Below, one piece after another: positions 15,443 to 23,589 of a DNA stretch of 64,000 nucleotides. Within the stretch, counting starts at the first letter, position 1. Each line of letters opens with the position of its first letter. The notes below the pieces were generated by a model, which did not search any database, was not told the DNA's origin, and worked only from the letters and a program-made list of their open reading frames with translations. Position numbers and translations under genes: made by a program. This stretch comes from SpSt-333 sp040751955 (GTDB lineage: Bacteria; Bacteroidota; Ignavibacteria; UBA10030; UBA8401): assembly GCA_040751955.1 (NCBI GenBank), contig JBFMFY010000008.1, positions 1 through 64,000 of the forward strand. Reading direction: 5' to 3'.

Positions 15443-16885
15443 ATGCCTTTACATATTTACAACTCACTCACACGCAAAAAAGAAGAATTCAAACCGCTCC
15501 ACGACGACATTGTGAACATGTACGTCTGCGGTCCGACCGTGTACGGGCTGTCGCATTTCGGACATGCCAAAAGTTATGTCTCGTTCGATATCGTTGTCCG
15601 CTATCTGAGATATCTCGGTTACAAAGTAACCTACGTTCAGAATATCACAGATGTAGGGCATTTGACAGACGATGCGGATCAGGGGGAAGATAAAATTGCA
15701 AAGCAAGCGCGGACAGACAAACTGCATCCGATGCAGGTGGTGGAGATGTACACGCGCGAATACTTTGCCGACATGGATGCATTGAACATTCTCCGTCCCG
15801 ACATTTCTCCCCGCGCCACAGGACACATTCCCGAACAGATCGAGATGGTGCAGGACTTGTTGAACAAAGGATTTGCTTACGAAGTGAACGGCTCTGTTTA
15901 TTTCGACGTCACCAAGGACAAAGAGTACGGTAAACTCTCCGGCAGAGTGTTGGAAGAAGCGGAGAGCGGTACGCGCGTGGAAGTGAAATCAGAAAAAAGG
16001 AATCCCGCCGACTTTGCGTTGTGGAAAAAAGCGGAGCCGAACCACATTATGCAGTGGAACTCGCCGTGGGGAAAAGGATTTCCCGGCTGGCATCTGGAAT
16101 GCTCGGCAATGTCGATGAAGTACCTTGGCGCAACGTTCGACATTCACGGCGGCGGCATGGACAACCAGTTCCCGCACCACGAATGCGAGATTGCACAGAG
16201 CGAATGTTCCACCGGCAAGCCGTTCGTGAAGTACTGGATGCACAATAATCTTGTGACCGTGAACGGACAGAAGATGGGGAAGTCACTCGGAAATTTCGTA
16301 ACGTTGAAAGACGCTTTCCAAAAATTCGATCCGATGGTGATTCGGTTCTTCATCCTCCAAAGCCACTACCGCAGCACGCTCGATTACAGCGAGCAGGCGG
16401 TGGAAGGGGCGGCAAAGGGGCTGGAAAAATTGAGAGGCACACTCGTGCGTCTCCGTTCAGAATTAGCAAAACAACGGACAGGAAAAAAAGAATTTCTCAC
16501 ATCATTTGAAGAATACAAGAAGCGATTCTTCGATGCGATGAACGACGATTTCAATGCGCCGCAAGCAATTGGAGTGTTGTTTGAACTCGTCCGCGAATTG
16601 AACGATCTGCTCAATGATGCGGCAAACGCATCGCACAATTTTTTAATGTCAGTCAATGAGTTTCTGGCGGCTGTAACGGAAAATATTCTCGGGTTGTCAT
16701 CACAGGGAAGACAATCAGCCGGAGTTTCTGCAGAACCGCAGCTCATGGAATTACTCATTTCACTCCGCAACGATGCTCGAAAGAACAAAAATTTCGCTAT
16801 TTCGGACAAGATACGCGATGATTTGAAAGCGGCAGGAATCGTGTTGGAGGACGGCAAAGAAGGAACAACGTGGAAAAAAGTATAA
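15443..16885 (+). CDS. cysS: Cysteinyl-tRNA synthetase
   Basis: A 480-residue class I aminoacyl-tRNA synthetase charging tRNA-Cys. Zinc-ligand cysteine and HIGH-type motif: MYVCGPTVYGLSHFGHAKS; further zinc ligands in GWHLECSAMS and PHHECEIAQSE; KMSKS-type loop in QKMGKSLGNF. The DALR-like anticodon region is at the C-terminus. All catalytic and metal sites are intact, and length is normal. Confidence 0.97.
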   Translation: MPLHIYNSLTRKKEEFKPLHDDIVNMYVCGPTVYGLSHFGHAKSYVSFDIVVRYLRYLGYKVTYVQNITDVGHLTDDADQGEDKIAKQARTDKLHPMQVVEMYTREYFADMDALNILRPDISPRATGHIPEQIEMVQDLLNKGFAYEVNGSVYFDVTKDKEYGKLSGRVLEEAESGTRVEVKSEKRNPADFALWKKAEPNHIMQWNSPWGKGFPGWHLECSAMSMKYLGATFDIHGGGMDNQFPHHECEIAQSECSTGKPFVKYWMHNNLVTVNGQKMGKSLGNFVTLKDAFQKFDPMVIRFFILQSHYRSTLDYSEQAVEGAAKGLEKLRGTLVRLRSELAKQRTGKKEFLTSFEEYKKRFFDAMNDDFNAPQAIGVLFELVRELNDLLNDAANASHNFLMSVNEFLAAVTENILGLSSQGRQSAGVSAEPQLMELLISLRNDARKNKNFAISDKIRDDLKAAGIVLEDGKEGTTWKKV

Positions 16886-16928
16886 TTTTCCGTACGTTAC
16901 AACAGAACAACTATTGAATGGGAATCCG

Positions 16929-17693
16929 ATGAAAAAAGTCATTGTCACTGTGTTGTTGATCCTTGTGTCGTCGTTTGGAATTGCCCAGAACTCTGCCGGC
17001 GATGCAGCGAACATCGAACCGCGCTATATTATTGATACGCCGACAGCGGGATTGCTGAAACGTGGAGCATTCTCGTTCGAATCAAATTTCTTTCAGGATG
17101 GCGGTGTGATGTTTGGATTGTATGCAGGAGCGTTGGATCGTTTGACGTTCGGCGTGTCGTACGGCGGTGTCGGGATCATCGGAAAGAATAAAGTGACAAC
17201 ACAAAAACTTCCCGGCGTGATGGTGAAATATCGTTTGATCGACGAAACGGAAGTGATGCCTGCAATCGCATTCGGATTTGACTCACAGGGAAAAGAGACG
17301 TACATCGACTCTCTGGAACGGTTTACGATTAAATCAAAAGGGATTTTCATTGCAGGAAGCAAGAACTATACGATGCTTGGGTTCCTGTCATTCCACGGCG
17401 GAGTTAATTGGAGCATGGAAAAAAAGGATGGCGACAAAGATATGAATATCTTTGCCGGTATTGAAAAATCGATCGGACAAGAATTATCATTTCTTGCCGA
17501 ATACGATTTTGCATTCAATGATAATCATGGTCAGGCGTTCGGAAAGGGGAACGGATATCTCAATGCAGGGTTACGCTGGTCGCTTGCCAGCGGATTGACC
17601 CTTGGCTTTGACCTGAAAAATATCGTGAAAAATCAAAATAACGTGACATTTGCAAATCGGACATTGAAGGTTGAATACGTCCGGACATTGTAA
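16929..17693 (+). CDS. Exported beta-barrel-like protein of unknown function
   Basis: A 254-residue protein with a clear signal peptide (MKKVIVTVLLILVSSFGIAQ) and then alternating hydrophobic/polar strands with frequent aromatic ends (LTFGVSYGGVGIIG, GYLNAGLRWSLASGLTLGF), ending in VEYVRTL, as expected of a small outer-membrane barrel. Related short barrels are widespread in Chlorobi/Ignavibacteria without known function. The ATG at 16929 is preceded by GGGAA; an upstream in-frame TTG at 16914 would place extra polar residues before the signal peptide. Confidence 0.65.
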   Translation: MKKVIVTVLLILVSSFGIAQNSAGDAANIEPRYIIDTPTAGLLKRGAFSFESNFFQDGGVMFGLYAGALDRLTFGVSYGGVGIIGKNKVTTQKLPGVMVKYRLIDETEVMPAIAFGFDSQGKETYIDSLERFTIKSKGIFIAGSKNYTMLGFLSFHGGVNWSMEKKDGDKDMNIFAGIEKSIGQELSFLAEYDFAFNDNHGQAFGKGNGYLNAGLRWSLASGLTLGFDLKNIVKNQNNVTFANRTLKVEYVRTL

Positions 17694-17828
17694 TTAAATC
17701 AAAGGAAACCCCGCCATACCCCTTGCTTCTCTTTAATTAATCCTGCAATATAGTGTTGTGTCCAATTCGTGGGAATGAATTTATACCGCAAGCTGTTCAT
17801 ACAGATGAACAAAAAAACGAGGTGCGTT

Positions 17829-18887
17829 ATGAAAGCAGTGACGAGATTTCTTCCGGTTTTCTTTTTTGTATTGGTCAGTCTCCCTCTCTCAGGATGTTAC
17901 ACCGAGCTGGCAACAAACGAATACGCTGACGATGAATATTATGCTGGTTCAGATACTACGTACGACCAAGAGGGGAATGTCACCATCAACAACAATTACT
18001 ACCTCGATGACGATTACCGCCGTTCGCGGTTCCGGCTCTCGTTCAATTACTATTACCCGTCGTATCACTCTTCTTGGATAGCCGGATATTATCACTCGTT
18101 CTATGATGATCCCTACTGGGGTTGGTACAGACCGTGGTGGTGGTATCATTATTATCCGCAGTATACAATCATTTATCCGAATCCATGGTGGCCCCCGATT
18201 TATGATCCGTGGTACCCATATCCGTATTATCCTGTTGCGGTGTATTATCCGCCGTACTATTATCCACCCGTCTATGGATACAATCCGCCGGCTACTCCGG
18301 GAAAAATACGGGACAACGGATCGACTCGCGATCCAAACAATCCTGGTGATCGATCAAGACCAATTCCGCCGCCAACTACACCGGGAACGACGGTTGCGAC
18401 TGGAACAACTCCCCCGCGCGAACGGGTGACTCTCGACAGAGTAACTCCCAACGATGACACAAAAACGGATGAAAAACCTTGGTGGGAAAAGATGAGAGCT
18501 CGCCCTGATGCCGAGGGAAAACCACAAAGAACTGTTCCAACAGAAAGAACTACTCCCCGGGATGATCGCACTGTAACACCGCCTCCTGTTAGGAATACGC
18601 CGCGCGACGATCGTACTGCCAGTACTCCGCCGCCGACAAAAATCAAGCCTCGCGACGACAGAAGAGGTGGCGATGAGACAAAATCCTCTAAGCCGGCATA
18701 TAATCCACCAAAAAAATCTGTCCCTCAAAATGATGGGGGGCGCGTGGAACGTCCGCGTGATGATCGCAGATCATATTCGCCTCCGCCGGCTCAACAGCCA
18801 TCTTCACAATCCGTACCACCACCCAGAAGTAGCGGCGGAAATTCGGGCGGATCGAATAGTGGAGGAGGCAGAAAGAGAGCCGATTAA
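17829..18887 (+). CDS. Aromatic-rich lipoprotein with Pro/Arg/Asp repeats, unknown function
   Basis: A 352-residue protein. Signal peptide with lipobox LPLSGC (lipidated C23). Residues about 60-160 are extraordinarily rich in Tyr, Trp and Pro (for example YWGWYRPWWWYHYYPQY and PYPYYPVAVYYPPYYYPP). The rest, about 165-352, is low-complexity with several copies of P-R-D-D-R separated by Thr/Pro linkers and a Gly/Ser tail. No enzymatic domain is recognised. The ATG at 17829 follows GAGGTG at the right spacing; the frame is open further upstream, but those residues precede the signal peptide. The next gene, a similar lipoprotein, starts 2 bases after its stop. Confidence 0.75.
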   Translation: MKAVTRFLPVFFFVLVSLPLSGCYTELATNEYADDEYYAGSDTTYDQEGNVTINNNYYLDDDYRRSRFRLSFNYYYPSYHSSWIAGYYHSFYDDPYWGWYRPWWWYHYYPQYTIIYPNPWWPPIYDPWYPYPYYPVAVYYPPYYYPPVYGYNPPATPGKIRDNGSTRDPNNPGDRSRPIPPPTTPGTTVATGTTPPRERVTLDRVTPNDDTKTDEKPWWEKMRARPDAEGKPQRTVPTERTTPRDDRTVTPPPVRNTPRDDRTASTPPPTKIKPRDDRRGGDETKSSKPAYNPPKKSVPQNDGGRVERPRDDRRSYSPPPAQQPSSQSVPPPRSSGGNSGGSNSGGGRKRAD

Positions 18888-18889
18888 GT

Positions 18890-19588
18890 ATGCATACTCA
18901 AAATGTGAAAATTATTTTATCGTCGATACTTTTGCTGTCGTTCAGCGGCTGTTACACCGTACTGATGTCTCCACAGGAGTTTTTACAAAGCCGGGACGAG
19001 CATTCTTCGACCTACTCCGATGCTTCCTTTCAATTGAATTACAACCGCAATTGCCTTTCGTGCCACAGCCGCGCCGAACTTGACGACCGTTACCTGGAGT
19101 TGAAGTACTACGGAGTCACATCCGTTCACAACGGTATTATTCTTGAACCGACGGCGTGGAATAATCCGTACGTATCTCCGGTGTATGAACCAGATCCGTA
19201 CGGATGGTATAATCCTGTTCCTGCACAGCCATGGTGGTTTCCGCCGGCAACCAGTGTGAGCGGCGGTGAACAACCGAAAACGGCAACTGCGAATAATAAT
19301 CGTCCGCGTACAACAGGATCAACACGGGACAACACAGGGTCACGCGAGCGGTCGCAATCAAATCCGGCACCAACGCAGGCGACACCTTCGCAGTCGGGGA
19401 CAGGGACGACAACAACTCAGCCGTCAACTCCGCCGCCGGCAACAACAACTGCGCCACCACCGGCGACGCAAACACCTGCTGCTTCTACAACGAGCGGTGA
19501 GAGAAGCCGTACCGACACGAAGCCGAGCGACAGCGGCAGCCGTACGAGAGACAGTGGTTCATCGCGCGATGGAAACAGACCACGATAA
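18890..19588 (+). CDS. Lipoprotein with a single CxxCH motif, unknown function
   Basis: A 232-residue protein with lipobox LSFSGC (lipidated C21) followed by YT, as in the lipoprotein just upstream (GCYT in both). Residues 55-59 are CLSCH, the form of a c-type heme site, within a short folded-looking region (about 25-80). Then come a Trp/Pro/Tyr segment (PYGWYNPVPAQPWWFPP) and a long Thr/Ser/Pro/Arg tail. One CxxCH alone does not prove heme attachment; a zinc or thiol role is possible. It is probably co-transcribed with 17829 and with the barrel at 19609. Confidence 0.75.
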   Translation: MHTQNVKIILSSILLLSFSGCYTVLMSPQEFLQSRDEHSSTYSDASFQLNYNRNCLSCHSRAELDDRYLELKYYGVTSVHNGIILEPTAWNNPYVSPVYEPDPYGWYNPVPAQPWWFPPATSVSGGEQPKTATANNNRPRTTGSTRDNTGSRERSQSNPAPTQATPSQSGTGTTTTQPSTPPPATTTAPPPATQTPAASTTSGERSRTDTKPSDSGSRTRDSGSSRDGNRPR

Positions 19589-19608
19589 ATTATTTCAATG
19601 AGGATAGT

Positions 19609-21054
19609 ATGAAGAGCACCCTGAAAATTTTAGCGATCACTCTATTCATCTTCTCACTTTCTGCAGCACAATTTTCCGAAGATGCATTGCGGTATTCCAC
19701 GAGAGGAACAGGGGTCGGTTCCCGCGCACTTGGGATGGGGAACGCCTATATCGGTGTGTCAGACGACTATAGCGCGTCGCTCTGGAATCCTGCCGGACTG
19801 GCGCAATTGCGGCGGCTTGAATTCACCGGCGGTGTTTCAAATTTCGGATTGACAAATGACGCAGCATATCTTGGAAATAAAGCAAGCGAAAATGTTACCG
19901 CCACGTCTCTCGATGACATCGGATTTGTATTTCCATTCCCCACAGTGCAGGGGAGTTTGGTCTTTTCATTCGGCTACAATCGTATCGCAGATTATGCATC
20001 GTCACTTTCTTTCAATGCGTACAACTCTCAGAGTTCGATTATTCCGACTTTGTACGATGCTGACGCAACATATGACATACCTTACAATACATATTTAACG
20101 AACAACACCGGATATACTGCAATCCAAAAAAATGTTCAACAGCATGCTCTTGTCAAAGAAGGGGGTAATTTAGGTCAATGGTCGTTTGCCGGGGCAATTG
20201 ATGTTGAGGAGAATATCTCATTCGGTGTGTCGCTCAATATCATGACAGGCTCGTATGACTACACCCGCAATTATGTTGAAGAAGATGTCAATAATGTGTA
20301 CAGCAATACACAGACAGCGCTGCCGCGCGATTCGGCATACTTGCGATTTAATAAGTTCTACCATGATCGGTATATTAACAGTGAAATTTCAGGCGGGGGT
20401 TTCACATTTGGGATGATGTATCGCTCTGATCGATATCGAGTTGGTATCATTGCAAAAACGCCAACTTCAGTAACCATTCGAGAATCTTATAGTGAATCCG
20501 GTGAGAGTGTCTTTGATAACACAGGGACATGGGAGAATAATACTCCACCCGCAACAAAACACTCTTTTGACGCAACAAACGAGTACGGTGTCAGCTCACC
20601 GTGGACATTGGGTATCGGTGCGTCATTTTTTATTATCCCGGAATTATTGATTGCTGCAGATATTGAGCAAACCGACTGGACGCAGATGGAATTTACCGAC
20701 AATGCCGCACTCGAAAAAAAGAATCCAACCCTTCAAAAAGATTTCAGGGGGGTGATAAGTTACAGAGCGGGAGCTGAGTTGGATATTCCAAACACCGATG
20801 TGCGTCTCCGCGCAGGGTACTCGTTGACGCCTTCACCGTACAAAAACGATCCAGCTTCGTTCAATCATGCTGTTTATTCTGCTGGGGCGGGAATTTTCCT
20901 CCAGCGAAACGTCGTTCTCGACGGCGCGATTGCCTTCGGTTCATACAAGTCATTCCGCAATCAATACTCATTCCCGGGGATTGTGAACGCGTCCCGCACC
21001 GATGAATCAATCACAACGACAACCATGAATATCACGCTGAGCTATAGATTTTAA
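19609..21054 (+). CDS. FadL/PorV-type outer-membrane barrel protein
   Basis: A 481-residue protein with a signal peptide (to about residue 20, ending SLSAAQ). The N-terminal hallmark is SRALGMGNAYIGVSDDYSASLWNPAGLAQL, here at about residues 37-66, which is shared by OmpP1/FadL transport barrels and PorV-like proteins. The remainder is a series of amphipathic strands ending in MNITLSYRF, with a terminal Phe as in barrel proteins recognised by BamA. It may move hydrophobic compounds or serve protein secretion. It is the last gene before a terminator hairpin at 21081. Confidence 0.75.
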   Translation: MKSTLKILAITLFIFSLSAAQFSEDALRYSTRGTGVGSRALGMGNAYIGVSDDYSASLWNPAGLAQLRRLEFTGGVSNFGLTNDAAYLGNKASENVTATSLDDIGFVFPFPTVQGSLVFSFGYNRIADYASSLSFNAYNSQSSIIPTLYDADATYDIPYNTYLTNNTGYTAIQKNVQQHALVKEGGNLGQWSFAGAIDVEENISFGVSLNIMTGSYDYTRNYVEEDVNNVYSNTQTALPRDSAYLRFNKFYHDRYINSEISGGGFTFGMMYRSDRYRVGIIAKTPTSVTIRESYSESGESVFDNTGTWENNTPPATKHSFDATNEYGVSSPWTLGIGASFFIIPELLIAADIEQTDWTQMEFTDNAALEKKNPTLQKDFRGVISYRAGAELDIPNTDVRLRAGYSLTPSPYKNDPASFNHAVYSAGAGIFLQRNVVLDGAIAFGSYKSFRNQYSFPGIVNASRTDESITTTTMNITLSYRF

Positions 21055-21080
21055 GAATATTCTAATCCGCAAATTCAGAT

Positions 21081-21112
21081 AAAAGCCGCCGATTGAAGCG
21101 GCTTTTGTTTTT
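21081..21112 (+). terminator. Intrinsic terminator after the FadL/PorV-type gene
   Basis: AAAAGCCGC (21081-21089) pairs perfectly with GCGGCTTTT (21098-21106) around an 8-base loop, followed by a T-rich tail (TTTGTTTTTT including the arm). It closes the run 17829-21054. Confidence 0.85.
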
Positions 21113-21183
21113 TCAGCTTGTCTTTCAATTGAACATTCAATAGGTTACAGTCAGTTTTAACAGTATTGCAATGGGGGAGTACC

Positions 21184-22371
21184 ATGTTTGGAAATAAACC
21201 GACTGCAGAACAACAAGCACTATCTCACAAAGAACAACTCTCAAAACATCTCCGGGCTGCAGACGAACATTTCCGGTTTAACCGGTTTGATGAAGCGCTG
21301 ACAGAAATCGATCAGGCACTTACACTTGATCCGAAAAGCTTCCTTGCACGCTCATTCAAAGAACGGATCAAGATGATGCAGAAAAGGACGCAGCCGGATC
21401 CTTCGCAGGCGAAAAAGGTTGAAATGACCGATGAAGAACGCAATGCTATCATCTCGCGGCTGCTGACGTCTGCCGAAGGATTTATGCGTGCGAACGATTA
21501 CAAGATGGCGTTGAGCAAAGTCGCAGAAGTCTATAAAATCGATCCGCAAAATGCATTTGCGCGCGCTTATTCCGACAGGATTGAGACACTCCAGCAGGAA
21601 CAACAAGCGCGAGCGGGAAAATTTTTCGGAACGACATCGGAGCCGCGCCAATCACAACCAATGACCGCTCCGCAGGTGCATGGTGCTTTCTTTATGTACC
21701 GGGAGCTGATGAAGGAGGTTTGGGCGGATGGGAAAGTGACGGAAGACGAAGCGAAAGAATTAAAAATTGTCCGCGATCTCTTTGGCATCACCGAAAAAGA
21801 ACATTTTGCAATTCAGCGGGATGTGAAAACGGGTGCCTATATTGATGCGCTCCGTCTTGCATGGCGTGACGGTGTACTGACAATGAACGAACAGGCGACG
21901 CTTGAATTAATGCGTCAGCGGTACGGCATTACGACTGAAGAACATAAGACTTGTCTTGCCAGCATCGAGGAAGCAAAAATGGGTATGTCGGTGAAAGAGA
22001 CGATACTTATTGTGGATACGGACGCGGCACACCGCATATCGCTTATGGGATTTCTGAAAAAAATGAATTATGATGTCATCGTCGCATCATCCGTTGAAGA
22101 GGCGTTCCGGCTCATCGCCGATAAATTTCCACACATCGTATTGGCGGAATTGATGTACTCTCCCCAGCAGCAGGATGGATTTTCTCTCTTTGAAAAATTA
22201 CAGGAACATGAAACGCTCCGCCACGTGCCGTTCTTTTTCATGAGCCGTCTCAAAGACGGGAAGGTCATTCGTGCCGCGCTGCGGCTCGGTCTTGATTTAT
22301 ATTTTCCAAAACCGGTTGATCAGGAATTACTCCTCGCGGCAATCGAGGGGCGTTTGAAAAAGCACGGATAA
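21184..22371 (+). CDS. TPR protein with C-terminal degenerate receiver domain
   Basis: A 395-residue cytosolic protein. Two TPR-like helical hairpins (about 20-60 and 85-125, with AADEHFRFNRFDEALTEID and FMRANDYKMALSKVAEVYKI) are followed by a middle helical domain resembling TerB-like folds (EVWADGKVTEDEAKEL, LAWRDGVLTMNEQATLEL) and a receiver-like domain (about 275-395). The receiver keeps the acidic pair (VDTD), the Ser (FFFMSRL) and Lys (K376 in FPKPVD), but the phospho-acceptor Asp is replaced by Glu (E322 in VLAELMY). The start is the ATG at 21184, behind a strong GGGGGAG. It stands alone between two terminators. Partner unknown. Confidence 0.8.
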   Translation: MFGNKPTAEQQALSHKEQLSKHLRAADEHFRFNRFDEALTEIDQALTLDPKSFLARSFKERIKMMQKRTQPDPSQAKKVEMTDEERNAIISRLLTSAEGFMRANDYKMALSKVAEVYKIDPQNAFARAYSDRIETLQQEQQARAGKFFGTTSEPRQSQPMTAPQVHGAFFMYRELMKEVWADGKVTEDEAKELKIVRDLFGITEKEHFAIQRDVKTGAYIDALRLAWRDGVLTMNEQATLELMRQRYGITTEEHKTCLASIEEAKMGMSVKETILIVDTDAAHRISLMGFLKKMNYDVIVASSVEEAFRLIADKFPHIVLAELMYSPQQQDGFSLFEKLQEHETLRHVPFFFMSRLKDGKVIRAALRLGLDLYFPKPVDQELLLAAIEGRLKKHG

Positions 22372-22404
22372 CTGTTGCACAAGTCAAATATTTTATAGAT
22401 GTTG

Positions 22405-22441
22405 AACCATCCCGACACTCTTCGTCGGGATGGTTTTTTAT
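22405..22441 (+). terminator. Intrinsic terminator after the TPR-receiver gene
   Basis: AACCATCCCGAC (22405-22416) and GTCGGGATGGTT (22424-22435) form a perfect 12-base stem with a 7-base loop, followed by a run of T. It is one of the strongest terminators in the window and makes any start of the Rieske gene upstream of about 22440 unlikely. Confidence 0.9.
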
Positions 22442-22446
22442 TTTTT

Positions 22447-23553
22447 GTGCTTTCGTTGCAAGGCTCACTGTCGCATATCATTTCCGCTGACGATTTGATC
22501 ATTCAGCCGATCGAACGTGCAGAAACGATCCCCGCCCATTGGAATTACGGCGAGGAGATGTATCGCTTTGAACGCGACCATCTCTTTTCACAACTCTGGA
22601 ATTATGCGGGACATGCATCGCAATTAAACAATCCCGGCGACCAGATTGTTGCTGAAGTTGCCGGTTCACCGGTTATCCTTGTCAAAGGGGAGGACACAAC
22701 GATCCGCGGGTTCTATAATGTCTGCCGCCATCGCGGCGGACCGTTGGCAATGGAGAATTGCAACTCGCGCGTGCTTCAATGCAAGTACCACGGCTGGACA
22801 TACCTCCTCGACGGAAGTTTGCGAGGCACGCCTCGATTCAACCGCACAGAACTGTTCGATAAAAAAGATTTTGGACTTTTCCCTATTTCAATTTCCGAAT
22901 GGGAAGGAATGTTGTTTGCATCGCCGCAGTCCCCAAAAGTCTCTCTTCACGACATGGTGAAAAATATATCCGGGAGAATTTATCCCGAACAACTTTCAAC
23001 AAAAAAATTTGTCCGGAGAGTCGTGTACGATGTCCGCTGCAATTGGAAAGTGTACGTTGATAATTATCTTGAAGGGTACCACGTACCGTACGTTCATCCG
23101 GAACTTGCAAACCTGCTCGATTTGCAGGAGTATGTCACAGAAACAAGCGATTGGTATTCTCTGCAGTACAGTCCGTTGAAGGAGAACGATACCGTGTACG
23201 GCAGCGGACAGGCGTACTATTATTTTATCTTTCCCAATTTCATGCTGAATATCCTTCCCGGCAGATTGCAAACAAATCTTGTACTTCCGACATCGCACAA
23301 TACGTGCCGCGTGATTTTCGATTATTTCTACGACGACATCGAGTCTGATGCTGCAAAGAGGAAGTTGGATGAAGACCTGCAGTACAGCGATGCGGTGCAG
23401 AAAGAAGATATCGAGATTTGCGAATACGTGCAGCGCGGATTGGAATCGCGCGTGTACACGAAAGGGAGAATTTCACCCGAAACAGAACTTGGCGTGTACC
23501 ATTTTCAATCGTTGTTGAGAAAAATTTATTCTTCGGCAGCAGAGCCAAAATAA
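22447..23553 (+). CDS. Rieske non-heme iron oxygenase, alpha subunit type
   Basis: An iron-sulphur oxygenase of the ring-hydroxylating/choline-monooxygenase-like family. The Rieske cluster ligands are CRHRG and CKYHGW (C-x-H ... C-x2-H). The catalytic domain has EGYHVPYVHPE, with the two His ligands of the mononuclear iron. NLVLPTSHNTCRVIFDYFY in the C-terminal part is more like demethylases/monooxygenases acting on quaternary amines than classical arene dioxygenases (inference). No reductase or beta subunit gene is adjacent. The start is uncertain: the frame is open back into a terminator hairpin; I list GTG at 22447, but TTG 22456, CTG 22468 (after AAGG) or TTG 22495 are possible and nearer to the family N-terminus. 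Confidence 0.85.
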   Translation: MLSLQGSLSHIISADDLIIQPIERAETIPAHWNYGEEMYRFERDHLFSQLWNYAGHASQLNNPGDQIVAEVAGSPVILVKGEDTTIRGFYNVCRHRGGPLAMENCNSRVLQCKYHGWTYLLDGSLRGTPRFNRTELFDKKDFGLFPISISEWEGMLFASPQSPKVSLHDMVKNISGRIYPEQLSTKKFVRRVVYDVRCNWKVYVDNYLEGYHVPYVHPELANLLDLQEYVTETSDWYSLQYSPLKENDTVYGSGQAYYYFIFPNFMLNILPGRLQTNLVLPTSHNTCRVIFDYFYDDIESDAAKRKLDEDLQYSDAVQKEDIEICEYVQRGLESRVYTKGRISPETELGVYHFQSLLRKIYSSAAEPK

Positions 23554-23589
23554 GAGCGATATTATTTCCTCACGATCATTCAACGAACG

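Noticed and set aside
18480..18800. Possible CRISPR-like or tandem DNA repeat from the repeated CG-rich words
   Set aside because: The repetition is at protein level (P-R-D-D-R units) with unequal spacing and differing codons, inside an intact reading frame.
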